A stretch of 64,000 nt of DNA from Saprospiraceae bacterium (GTDB taxonomy: Bacteria > Bacteroidota > Bacteroidia > Chitinophagales > Saprospiraceae): assembly GCA_016713025.1 (NCBI GenBank), contig JADJPZ010000004.1:1-64000 (forward strand), written 5' to 3'. The first letter of the stretch is position 1. Every line of letters begins with the position of its first letter. The notes below the pieces were generated by a model. That model was not told the DNA's origin and ran no database searches. It worked only from the letters and a program-made list of their open reading frames with translations. Positions 27,267 to 35,978 of the stretch are shown here, piece by piece. A program made the translations under genes and the position numbers.

Positions 27267-27944
27267 TTATTCGTCATACTCAATTGCTTTGTTGATGTAG
27301 TCAATGAGTGGTTTAGTTGTTTCAAAATAGTCAATTATGGTTTTAATACAGTCTTTACTTATCATGAACTTGTCATTGAGCGGTTCTTGTGTACAAAATC
27401 CTTTCATTTTCAAAAGTTCACTTGCTGGATTAGTTTCGTCATAGCCGTCTGGAATTTTTTTAAGTTTTCCAACACCTTGTATTCCGTTTGGGAAGGTTTT
27501 TTGAAATTCAGGGGCAGTAATGATTTTATTTAAGTCACTAAATGAGTAGTCAATCTCTTGACGAATTTTCTTTAAATATTCAGGTGTTGTCTGCCAAACT
27601 CCACCACCAACTGAACAATTGCCTGGTTCTATATGAATAAAATATCCTGCTTTGTTTGGTTGTGGATAATTCTTATTAAAAACCACTAAGACATAATTTT
27701 TATAAGGTGTCTTATCTTTTGAAAATCTTAAATCTCGGTTTACTCTCGTCAAGCATTTTTTAGGGTCTAAGTTGGCTTGTAAAATTGATTGGTCAATCTT
27801 TGATAATTCTTTCAAAAGATTTTCAGTTAATTGAAGTATGTCGCTTTTGTAATTTTCGTACAAGTCTCTATTTTGTTCAAACCATTCCCTTGAATTGTTT
27901 AGTTTGAGTTTTGAAAGGAAGTCAAGAGATGTCTGCTTAATCAT
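27267..27944 (-). CDS. DUF2461 family protein
   Basis: This intact 225-residue protein fits DUF2461 (TIGR02453). Typical parts are FLSKLKLNNSREWFEQNRDL, LTRVNRDLRFSKDKTPYKN and GYFIHIEPGNCSVGGGVWQ. The biochemical role is unknown. Its start overlaps the end of the DUF1905 gene by eight bases. The pair sits between direct repeats in an accessory region, so recent acquisition is likely. Confidence 0.85.
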   Translation of the reverse strand: MIKQTSLDFLSKLKLNNSREWFEQNRDLYENYKSDILQLTENLLKELSKIDQSILQANLDPKKCLTRVNRDLRFSKDKTPYKNYVLVVFNKNYPQPNKAGYFIHIEPGNCSVGGGVWQTTPEYLKKIRQEIDYSFSDLNKIITAPEFQKTFPNGIQGVGKLKKIPDGYDETNPASELLKMKGFCTQEPLNDKFMISKDCIKTIIDYFETTKPLIDYINKAIEYDE

Positions 27945-28404
27945 TATTTTTATTTAGTTGGTTAATGTATTTCAAAATCATTTTTACTTGCTCGTCTTCA
28001 GATTTTAAAGAAGTGATTTTTCCAATCATTTCATTCCGATCGTCTTCCGTCAGGTTATTAAACGCATTTAATACCCCTGAGTCTTCGAATGTCTCTAAAA
28101 CTTCTTTCTTTGCTAGGTGCTCTTTTGATGTCAACAAATAAAGAGTCACCGTTACATTGTCGCCACCGCTTTTGTTAATTGCTTTTCTGATTTTATCATT
28201 AATAGAAATTAGTTTGTCATGATCTCCTAATTTGGCTAGGTTTATACTTTCTATTTTATAGTTGTCAATTGTGCCTGAAACTTTCATTGATCCCCATTTC
28301 CCAACTATGTGTTTCGTGTTTGGAATTTGGATATGGTAAGTCCAAGCACCTTTGCCTGGTTGATATTTTAATTCGAGTTTTTTGTCCTTTACTAAGTATT
28401 CCAT
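27937..28404 (-). CDS. DUF1905 / YdeI-like protein
   Basis: A 155-residue cytosolic protein. The first 90 residues fit DUF1905, a small beta-barrel (GKGAWTYHIQIPNTKHIVGK, SGGDNVTVTLYL), and the rest resembles the YdeI/OmpD-associated helical tail (LTEDDRNEMIGKITSLKS). Function is unknown. It is upstream of and overlapping with the DUF2461 gene, so they form a two-gene unit. Confidence 0.8.
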   Translation of the reverse strand: MEYLVKDKKLELKYQPGKGAWTYHIQIPNTKHIVGKWGSMKVSGTIDNYKIESINLAKLGDHDKLISINDKIRKAINKSGGDNVTVTLYLLTSKEHLAKKEVLETFEDSGVLNAFNNLTEDDRNEMIGKITSLKSEDEQVKMILKYINQLNKNND

Positions 28405-28824
28405 TTTATGCTTGTTTTATTATTTAACTTTTCCACTAACAAGGTGTTATACTCAACTCTATTTTCAATTTTAAAATTATAACTAATTGATTTATAATAC
28501 ATATTGAATTTTATAAAAATAGGAAAGTTTGGTAATGTGATTCATTTATAAATGGATGATATAAGTTTTTAAATACTTCACAAAATAACTATTGAGGGCA
28601 AATATAGAGGTTTGTTAGGGACATAACAAGGTTCTTTGTTCAAGGGGAACTAATAAAGAGAGGATAAAGCCAATATAATACTATACCTTAAACTGGAAAG
28701 AGTCCATACACTTCCACCAAGCCATTTTTTACACCAACACCTGCAAGGCTTGATCTTTACTAAGCCGGAAGAGCATTATATTTGCGGATCGGTTTTTTTA
28801 TTAAAATATCTAAATTAGCCTTTG
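28405..28824. other. Intergenic region containing repeat copy B
   Basis: About 420 AT-rich bases. No credible gene. It holds the upstream region of the DUF1905 gene and the second 53-bp repeat (28747-28799). I see nothing else definite. Confidence 0.5.
28747..28799. repeat. 53-bp direct repeat, copy B
   Basis: Same orientation as copy A at 27038-27090, with three substitutions. Unlike copy A it lacks the left palindrome arm, which suggests that copy A lies in the original context and copy B marks the other edge of an insertion. Confidence 0.75.
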
Positions 28825-29031
28825 TTAACAACATTTCTTGTCTTGTTGAATTGGCGGACATTTTACACTTCCGAAACTACAATAAACACAGCAGTCACCT
28901 TGTTTTGGTTTAAGAATTTGATTACATTTTTCACATTCGTAAAAATATTGGCATGCATCCGCCGGCATAGTTTCTTCCTTTTTGTGTCCGCAGTTTGGGC
29001 AAGTGATTGTTGATTGTAATATGATTTCCAT
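28825..29031 (-). CDS. GDCCVxC domain protein
   Basis: A 68-residue Cys-rich protein with two zinc-ribbon-like CxxC pairs (TCPNCG and YECEKC), the signature GDCCVYCSFGSVKCPPIQ, and an ending KKCC. In other genomes the family occurs with mercury and arsenic genes, and some members carry selenocysteine. Here it is the last gene of the mer-like operon, one base after merTP. It probably binds metal or assists in its transfer; that is inference. Confidence 0.85.
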   Translation of the reverse strand: MEIILQSTITCPNCGHKKEETMPADACQYFYECEKCNQILKPKQGDCCVYCSFGSVKCPPIQQDKKCC

Positions 29032-29032
29032 T

Positions 29033-29632
29033 TTATTTTTCCTTTTTGTCAGTTACTGAATATCCTGTTCCATTAATTGCTTTTTCAATTTCGGAAATGT
29101 TCGTTTTTGTGTTATCAAATTCTACAATTGCGTTTTCGTTTTCGTATGAAGCAGTTGATTTGATTATTCCCGAAAGTTTATTCACTTCGTGGTTTACGTG
29201 TTCTTCACAACTTGCACAAGTCATTCCGCTTATGGTAAACTCAACTGTCTGAACATTTGATTTGTCAACCACAATGACTTGTTTTTCTGTCTTGGGATAA
29301 AAAATGTGAGCATAATAAGGAAAGGCAAGCATAACTATTGAAAATGCTGTTATAATTCCTAAAAACATTTTGGATTGAATAAATTTTGGCTTTTCTTCCG
29401 TATCGCAATTGCAGTCAATTTGTTTATTGGGTTTCAACTTTTGGTACCAAGCAAAACCAAGAACCAAAATTGTCAAACCTATAAAATATGGTCTTGCAGG
29501 TTCTAGCCACGAAAAAGTAGAAGCAAGTCCGCTTGTCCCAGCAACAAGAGCCAATACAGGTGTGATACAACAAAGTGAAGCAGCAATTGCTGTCAAAAGT
29601 CCTGCACCGATTAATTTTTTGTCTGTTTTCAT
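29033..29632 (-). CDS. merTP: Mercuric transport protein MerTP (MerT-MerP fusion)
   Basis: The 199-residue protein has a MerT-like membrane part with helices at about 10-30, 45-65 and 90-110 (including the Cys pair in AASLCCITPVLAL), and a C-terminal HMA domain with GMTCASCEEHV. MerT takes up Hg2+ across the inner membrane while the HMA domain hands it over. No mercuric reductase is visible, so detoxification would rely on enzymes elsewhere, or the true substrate may be another soft metal. It overlaps the arsR-type gene by four bases. Confidence 0.88.
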   Translation of the reverse strand: MKTDKKLIGAGLLTAIAASLCCITPVLALVAGTSGLASTFSWLEPARPYFIGLTILVLGFAWYQKLKPNKQIDCNCDTEEKPKFIQSKMFLGIITAFSIVMLAFPYYAHIFYPKTEKQVIVVDKSNVQTVEFTISGMTCASCEEHVNHEVNKLSGIIKSTASYENENAIVEFDNTKTNISEIEKAINGTGYSVTDKKEK

Positions 29633-30003
29633 ATTGTTTCCAAAATTTTGTTTTCGTGAAGTATTTTGAAAAACGGTTTGAGCATTTTTTCATACTCTTT
29701 TGTCAATGAGTAGAAAATGGTTTGTGCTTGCCTTTCCGTTTCAATCAATTTTCTGTCTTTGAGTTTTCGCAGATGTTGTGAAATTGCCGAAATGGTCATT
29801 CCGAGAATGTCGCTCAGGTCGCAAACGCAAAGTTGTTTCTCTTCGTAAAGCAGGAACAGGATTTTCAGTCTTACGTTGTTACCCGCCAATTCAAGTCCGT
29901 TCGATAAATAGTCAAACGAACCGTTCAGTTCTGAAACTCGGTCTTTGCAACGATTGATTTGCTTAATGTCCGCCTGTTGTCTAATACAAGAAATGTTGTT
30001 CAT
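29629..30003 (-). CDS. ArsR/SmtB-family metal-responsive repressor
   Basis: About 124 residues from the ATG at 30003. The winged helix is clear: NVRLKILFLLYEEKQLCVCD, then the recognition helix MTISAISQHLRKLKDRKLIE. The CVCDL motif at the helix before recognition is the classic ArsR-type metal site (Cys-x-Cys). I rejected an earlier in-frame start at 30051 because the promoter and operator overlap it. It probably represses its own operon with merTP and the GDCCVxC gene and releases DNA when metal binds. Confidence 0.9.
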   Translation of the reverse strand: MNNISCIRQQADIKQINRCKDRVSELNGSFDYLSNGLELAGNNVRLKILFLLYEEKQLCVCDLSDILGMTISAISQHLRKLKDRKLIETERQAQTIFYSLTKEYEKMLKPFFKILHENKILETI

Positions 30004-30007
30004 AGCA

Positions 30008-30048
30008 CAAAGGTAGTCAATTTGTTTATTTAAGCAACTACTTAAATA
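30008..30048 (-). promoter_or_regulatory. Promoter and operator of the mer-like operon
   Basis: On the minus strand, TTG (30037-30035), exactly 19 bases, then TACCTTTG (30015-30008) just before the ATG at 30003. A perfect inverted repeat, TATTTAAG (30027-30034) and CTTAAATA (30041-30048), lies over the TTG element. A dimeric ArsR protein bound there would block polymerase. The leader is only a few bases long or absent. Confidence 0.8.
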
Positions 30049-30059
30049 CATTTTTATCA

Positions 30060-31110
30060 GGTAAAAGAGCCTTCAGCGTTGACTATGCAACTAAAAACAT
30101 ACCACCAGAGGTGGTAAAACTAAGAAGTAAGAATTCACCAGGGGCAGCGGGGCAGATGGTGCGTACAGGAGTAGTGTGAGGAACGAAGATGGCTGTGCGT
30201 ACCAAATGCCCCCGCATGGCTGCCCCCAAAAAAAATAAAGGGAGGTGCGGTGAATGATACAGTGTGCGCATGGAGCTGGCGGAGTGGGCACGCTGTATCA
30301 GGCACAGGCAGCACCGGAAATACTGCCAGCCATAGCCGCCATCCAGGAGCGCCCTTCACAGAGTGGAAGACATAAGGACCAGGAATATGACACATATACT
30401 ACCTGCAAGGTGGAGATATGTGGCATATAGGTGCCAAAGGCACTGGTACTGGGCTATATGGCTTCTACTCTGTAACTGCGTCGCTGCCGCTGTAGAGCGT
30501 TGGCGGGAGATAGACTGCTGCTGTACTGTGTGTATTGGGTGGATGTGGTGCTGAGTACACTCTGTACAGATGCAGGCTATGAGCTAAGTCAGTGGCAGTG
30601 CCAGGATGGTCTATGGCTGAGACAGTATGCCGCTTTACCTGCGAAAGGGTGAACGCAGCGGAATGCAATGAAGCAAGCACCCGACAAATAAATAAGTGCC
30701 TTCGGCACACAGCTTATGAAGCTGAGGATTGCGTATGGGGTAAAAAAGCTGAGCTAAAAGCATGTGTATAGGAGGAACGGAATGGAGCGAATGGGCAGGT
30801 GGAATGGAGCAGAGGTGGCATTGACTGAAGTAAAGCTAGTGGGCGGCTGTCAATGCTGCATGCGGAATGGAAATAGTAGAGCACAAGTTGCAAACTTGCG
30901 CTGGCCGTGCAATGGAGTGACGGAGATACTTATGCTGCGGGGACTTCGACTCAGCTTTGCAGCGCTCAGTCACCCGGCTCTCCTGATGAACGAAGGAATG
31001 GAAGGAGCGATAATGCAAGGTAGCGGACGCAGGTAGCGAAGTGAAATGGTAGGGACTGAATGATGGAGTGAAGAAGGTGTGCCGGAGGATGGGGATAAAA
31101 AGTTATCTGC
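30060..31110. other. G+C-rich non-coding block
   Basis: About 1 kb that is clearly richer in G and C than all neighbours. Frames exist on both strands but none looks like protein. It contains GTGCCTTCGGCAC and CAGCTTATGAAGCTG hairpins (about 30692-30718), a GTATGGGGTAAAAAA motif just after them, ATGCAAGGT at 31013, and repeated GGAATGGAG-like words at 30.78-31.0 kb. Similar hairpins and motifs occur at 26.5 kb. It could be a large structured RNA, a transfer-related site or decayed foreign DNA. Confidence 0.5.
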
Positions 31111-31240
31111 ATTTTAAATAATATTTATTCCTACATTTATAAAATTACAATAAAATCTATTAACTGTATATTATTGTATTACAATGTTTTATAATTTCAT
31201 GAATATATTTAATACAATTATATGAATATTTATATACGAT

Positions 31241-31274
31241 TTTGCAGTTTATTTAAAGTTATCCATTACCTTTG
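31241..31274 (+). promoter_or_regulatory. Promoter of the 31294-32983 pair
   Basis: TTTG (31241-31244) and TACCTTTG (31267-31274), 22 bases apart. Its place inside an extended reading frame supports the ATG at 31294 as the true start, giving a leader of about a dozen bases. Confidence 0.55.
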
Positions 31275-31293
31275 CAGTATTAAATTTTATTAT

Positions 31294-31905
31294 ATGAAGC
31301 ATTTATTATCAAAACAACAAGCGGAAATAATTTTAGAACCTTATTTTTTAAAAATTCAAGATGCTATTGAAAGTGGGTTTAATGACCATTTAGCCACTAT
31401 TAATTTTCACCACAGTAATGGAGTTTATGTAACTTTCAATAAAACTGAAAAGGCTAACCATATACATGCTCTGATACGCGCAAGATTAAAAGTAGCATTT
31501 AAAGACTGTCCGGAAGTAAAAATAGGGTATATCAATAGAGTATTTGGTATACTTATAAATAATAGTCTTTTTATAAGATTTAAAAAGATCAATAAAGACC
31601 GGAGTACGTCCAATATATTGACCAAGCAAACAAATAATTATAAAAACCAAATTGAAATACCTGGAATTCCCGCGGCCACTACTTTATTGTATGCAGGCTA
31701 TACACCTGATGCTACATGGACATGTTTACAAAATATCTATATTCTGTGCAGGCTTGGAGATAACATAAGGTGGGAAATTGGTCTAAATGGGTATATTGAA
31801 CAAAATATTATCAATTTCAAACCAATTGAATCAGAAGAAGAAGTAACCATCCAAAAAAGAGTAAAAATTAAAGATAATCAAATTAAAAAGACAGGAACAA
31901 AGTAA
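31294..31905 (+). CDS. Unknown protein paired with an XRE-ImmA/IrrE gene
   Basis: A basic protein of about 203 residues, starting MKHLLSKQQAEIILEPYFLK. It has a helical start and a beta-like core (INFHHSNGVYVTFNKTEKAN). No signal peptide, membrane helix or catalytic motif is recognised. It sits 10 bases before the XRE-ImmA/IrrE gene under its own promoter, the layout of a toxin-antitoxin or a regulated protease-substrate pair. It is a reasonable candidate for the toxin or substrate, but that is inference. Confidence 0.65.
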   Translation: MKHLLSKQQAEIILEPYFLKIQDAIESGFNDHLATINFHHSNGVYVTFNKTEKANHIHALIRARLKVAFKDCPEVKIGYINRVFGILINNSLFIRFKKINKDRSTSNILTKQTNNYKNQIEIPGIPAATTLLYAGYTPDATWTCLQNIYILCRLGDNIRWEIGLNGYIEQNIINFKPIESEEEVTIQKRVKIKDNQIKKTGTK

Positions 31906-31915
31906 ATAAAATATA

Positions 31916-32983
31916 ATGTCAATGAAATCAATAAATCCAGAAATGATTGTGTTGGCTAGAGAAATAAGGGGTATTTCTCAAAGTGAATTGGCTGATCTTA
32001 TTCAATTGACACAAGGCATGTTGTCAAAAATTGAAAAAGGTTTAAACAAACCATCTGAAGAAATTTTTACAAATATTTGCAATATCCTAGAATTTCCTAT
32101 GTCATTGTTTGAACAAACAAATAATATTTTTGAACCAAATTTATCCTATTATCGAAAAAGAATTGTAATCAAAAAAAGAGATTTATTAAAGGCAGAAGGC
32201 AGCATGAATCTCGTTAGGATGAATTTAGAAAATCTTATGACAAGTGTAGAGCTTCCAGAACTTAATTTACCATTATGGGATGTAGATGATCATGGTACGC
32301 CTGAATCAGCAGCAAAATGGGTGAGACAAAAATGGAGAATACCAAAAGGAAGAATAGAGAATCTTACTAAGATTATTGAAGATAATGGGATAGTTGTTGT
32401 ACCATTTGATTTTGGTTCTGAAAAAATGGATGGTCTAAGTTTATTTTCTAAAGAAAGACAGCCTATCATATATATAAATAACAAAATGCCAGGAGATAGG
32501 CAACGATTAACTTTAGCACACGAATTGGGTCATTTAGTTATGCATATTGGCCAGCAAATAGCCCAAATCCGAAATGTAGAAAAAGAAGCCATGCAATTTG
32601 CTTCTGAATTACTTGTACCTGCTTCCGAATTTTTACAAGATCTTGAAACAATTAGTCTTGAAACTTTGGGTAATATGAAAAGGTATTGGAAAATATCAAT
32701 GGGTGCACTTTTGTACAAAGCAAAAGAATTGGCACAAGTGACCGATAATCAGTATAGATATTTGTGGCAACAAATGGCCTATTTAGGATATAAAACAAAG
32801 GAACCTGCAGAATTTAATGTGTCACCAGAAAAAGCGACTTTGTTTAAGGAAATGCTTGAGTTGCATACCAATGAATTGGGATACACAAAAGATGAACTTG
32901 CCAATATGTTACATATCAATGTAAAAGACCTGAATGCTTTGTATTATAGCGATAATGTAAAACTTAAAATTATTCGTAATTAA
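31916..32983 (+). CDS. XRE-family regulator with ImmA/IrrE metallopeptidase domain
   Basis: The 355-residue protein has an N-terminal HTH_3 domain (ISQSELADLIQLTQGMLSKI, about residues 18-37) and a central ImmA/IrrE zinc protease domain with HELGH at 202-206 and a downstream Glu in EKEAMQFASELL. The C-terminal part is helical with a possible second HTH-like segment (TKDELANMLHINVKDLNALY). In known systems such proteins bind DNA and cleave a repressor or antitoxin. The likely partner is the gene directly upstream. It lies at the entrance to the defence-like cluster. Confidence 0.85.
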   Translation: MSMKSINPEMIVLAREIRGISQSELADLIQLTQGMLSKIEKGLNKPSEEIFTNICNILEFPMSLFEQTNNIFEPNLSYYRKRIVIKKRDLLKAEGSMNLVRMNLENLMTSVELPELNLPLWDVDDHGTPESAAKWVRQKWRIPKGRIENLTKIIEDNGIVVVPFDFGSEKMDGLSLFSKERQPIIYINNKMPGDRQRLTLAHELGHLVMHIGQQIAQIRNVEKEAMQFASELLVPASEFLQDLETISLETLGNMKRYWKISMGALLYKAKELAQVTDNQYRYLWQQMAYLGYKTKEPAEFNVSPEKATLFKEMLELHTNELGYTKDELANMLHINVKDLNALYYSDNVKLKIIRN

Positions 32984-33006
32984 TCTTTAACGTAAAATAT
33001 TTGAAA

Positions 33007-33252
33007 ATGAAAAATGTGAAACAATCATCAAAAACCATAGCTTCTGAAGCAAGTAAAGTATTAAAAGATAATAGTGCATCAAAGATAGCAAAACAATTTG
33101 CAGGATCCATTATGTCACAATCCAATACCAAAAAGGAAACTGGTGCTGCAATGGAAACAAAAGCATCTAATGCAATGAAAAGTGATAAATACAATGATTT
33201 AACAAAGTCAATGGCAGCATCATTATTGTCTCAATCCAATAAAAAGAGATAA
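33007..33252 (+). CDS. Small basic protein with two repeats
   Basis: An 81-residue Lys/Ser/Ala-rich protein from the ATG at 33007 (a TTG two codons earlier is less likely). It has two similar halves: ASKIAKQFAGSIMSQSN near residue 27 and NDLTKSMAASLLSQSNKKR at the end, each preceded by Ala/Ser-Lys words. Related short proteins with ASKVL...AGSALSQ repeats occur across bacteria with no known role. It lies between the ImmA/IrrE gene and the methyltransferase with short gaps. Confidence 0.6.
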   Translation: MKNVKQSSKTIASEASKVLKDNSASKIAKQFAGSIMSQSNTKKETGAAMETKASNAMKSDKYNDLTKSMAASLLSQSNKKR

Positions 33253-33271
33253 GATCTCTGTCATAAGAAAT

Positions 33272-35978
33272 ATGAACATCACTCAGATACAGGAAAATGT
33301 AGAGAAGGTAATCAAGGAATTGGACAAAGAGCGATTTGTCTTTGATTTGCTGCAAGCTTATGGGCTGCCCAAGACTACCATCAGCAGGCTCGAAAAAGGT
33401 GGTATGAACTTGTCTAAGGATGATGGAGAAATCATACTAAAGAAAAAGCTGTACTACAAGTTTGTATCTGATGGTGATGTAGGAAATGCATATGACGCTG
33501 TGCTTGCAGACACGAAGGTTGGCAAGTATGATCCTAGATTTGTAATATTGACAGATGGTATTCATATAAGAGCACTCGATACCAAAACAAAAGATGTACT
33601 GGATATAGCCATCAAAGAACTGATCAATCATTTTGATTTCTTTCTGCCGTGGGCAGGGATGGAAAAGTTTGAGGGGAAAGAAGAGACGATTGCTGACGTA
33701 AGGGCTGCAGATAAAATGGCTAAGTTTTATGATGAAATCAGCAAGGATAATCCTACCGGTACGGAGGCGGAAGTACATAGTCTGAATGTGTTTTTGTCCA
33801 GGATGTTGTTTTGTTTTTTTGCAGAGGATACCGGTATTTTTGAACAAGGACAATTTACAGGTGCCATCAGTAGTCATACTCAAGTAGATGGCAGTGATCT
33901 GCATAGCTATCTGGACACGCTGTGGGATGTCATGAATACTGACAAAGGGCAAAGACAAAACTTACCTGCCTATCTCGATGCTTTTCCGTATGTAAATGGT
34001 GGTCTATTCCGTCATCAATATGCTGCTCCAATGTTTACCAAGCGTAGTCGGCAGATGGGGATAGACATGGGAGAGCTGGACTGGAAGGCTATCAATCCGG
34101 ATATCTTCGGATCTATGATACAAGCGGTGATCACGCCTGAGCACAGAGGTGGTCTTGGCATGCACTATACGAGTGTGCCGAATATCATGAAGGTGATCTA
34201 ACCATTGTTTCTAAATGAACTGTATGAAGCATATGAAAATGCTAAAGGAAATCTCAAAAAACTAAGTGATCTCAGGGTACGGATTAGCAAAATCAAGGTC
34301 TTTGACCCAGCTTGTGGTAGTGGAAACTTTCTGATCATAGCGTACAAGGAATTGCGCAAACTGGAGATGCTGATCATCCGGGATATACAAGCGCTGAAAG
34401 GTCATCAAGGCAGTGGTAGTCTCGATCTCGGTACGGAATATCTGTCTATGATCACACTGAGTCATTTTTATGGTATAGAGCTGGATGATTTTGCGCATGA
34501 GGTCGCGATATTGTCTCTATGGCTGGCAGAACATCAGATGAATCAAGCGTTTTTTGCGGCATTTGGGATGTCAAGACCTGCACTACCCCTGATGGAGACA
34601 GGGCATATCGTACATGGAAATGCGTGTCGAGTGGACTGGGAAGTAGTATGTCCAAAAGAGAAGGATGATGAGATTTATATATTGGGGAACCCGCCGTATT
34701 TGGGTGCCAACTTCAATCAAAGGAACAGAAAGATGATATGGAATTTGTCATAAATGTAATTGAATATAAACAATCTTAGATTATATTGCTTGTTGGTTTT
34801 TAAAGGTGCTAATTATATTAAATTTCAATTATCAATTAGCTTTTGTTAGTACTAATTCAATTTGTCAAGGAGAACAAGTTCCATTTTATGGCCAAAATTT
34901 TTGAAAATAATGTTGAAATTGAATTTGCTATCAAACCATTTAAATGGACAAATAATGCTAAAGATAAATGCAGGTGTATTTGTATAATTGTTTGCTTAGT
35001 TCTAAGTCAAAAAACCAAAACAATTTTTTCAAATAAAAATTAAATGTAAATAATATAAACCCTTATTTGGTTGATTGTAAAAATATAATTATTAAAAAAC
35101 AGAAATAAGCAATCTCAAAACCAATATGGTTTAGGTAGCATAGCCAAATGATGATGGAAATCTAATATTAAATGAAAGAGAAAGAAAAAATATTAAAAAT
35201 TAAATCCTAATCAGAAAATTTTATAAAAAATTTATTGGAAGCAGAAGAGTTTTAAAATGGGAAAATAAAGATATTGTTTATGGATTAAGATGAAGATTTA
35301 AATGAAGCTTTAAAAATCCAAATAATTAAAGAAAGAATTGAGAAAGTTAAAGAATTAAGATTAAAGAGTAAAAAAAGTGCAACTAAAATTATCAGAAAAA
35401 CCATATAAATTTGCCGAAATAAGACATAAACGGATACTAATTCAATAATTCCCAAGAGTTACCTCTGGAAAGAAGAGAATATATACAATCGGATTTTTAA
35501 TGAAGATACAATTATTTTAATATTGCACAAGTAATTTATAATGCTCACCCGTTTGCTTTTGCAGTATTTTTCATCAAAAATACACATGATATGGACCACA
35601 GCAGTCTCAGGTAGATTAAAAATGGATATAAATTACGCAATTGGAATGTGTTATAACACCTTCCCATTCCCCCCCATATCCGAAAGTCAAAAACAAGAAC
35701 TGGAAAAACATGTGTATCGCATCCTGGAAGAACGGGAGAAACACAGCGAAAAGACCCTTGCACAGCTCTATGATCCTGATAAGATGCCCGATGGGCTGAG
35801 AGAAGCACATCATCAGAATGATCTGGCCATAGAGCGTTGTTATCGTAGCAGACCTTTTGAGAGTGATGAGGAGCGACTAGAGTATTTGTTTAAGATGTAT
35901 GAGCAGATGATAGAGGAGGAGAAGAATAAGGGGACGTTGTTTGCATCGGGAGGGAAATCTTTAAAAAAGAAGAAATGA
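33272..35978 (+). pseudogene. MmeI-like (type IIG-type) DNA methyltransferase, decayed
   Basis: The order of parts fits a class I N6-adenine methyltransferase of the MmeI type. An N-terminal domain (33272-34198) is followed by methyltransferase motif I, KVFDPACGSGNFLIIAYKEL, and motif IV, NPPYLGANF (about 34690). A target-recognition region and the C-terminal end FPFPPISESQKQELEKHV follow, to 35978. An in-frame TAA at 34199-34201 replaces the Glu expected before PLFLNELYE. From about 34740 to 35530 the coding sense survives only in scattered frames (QGEQVPF, FKWTNNAKD, NINPYLVD, FIGSR, LRLKSKKS) with many stops, and the DNA is much more AT-rich. This middle part is truly decayed, not a sequencing artefact. 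Confidence 0.85.

Noticed and set aside
27240..28440. Integron-type gene cassette around DUF2461/DUF1905
   Set aside because: GTTAGCG at 27251-27257 and CACTAAC at 28434-28440 look like attC core words but do not fit the RYYYAAC/GTTRRRY consensus, and no integron integrase is visible.
30004..30051. Longer start for the ArsR-type regulator
   Set aside because: The added codons overlap the promoter and operator, which would lie inside the gene.
30083..31036. Several frames on both strands in the G+C-rich block
   Set aside because: Residue composition is unlike protein, no family is recognisable, and overlapping frames are expected by chance in G+C-rich DNA.
30060..31110. Diversity-generating retroelement or group II intron in the G+C-rich block
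   Set aside because: No reverse transcriptase gene lies in the window and no template/variable repeat pair was found.
31222..31293. Longer start for the unknown protein before the XRE-ImmA/IrrE gene
   Set aside because: The extension covers a good promoter (TTTG and TACCTTTG), so translation from 31294 is more likely.
34843..35043. A 66-codon frame in the middle of the methyltransferase region
   Set aside because: It reads as a surviving piece of the decayed MmeI-like gene (FENNVEIEFAIKPFKWTNNA), not as a separate gene.
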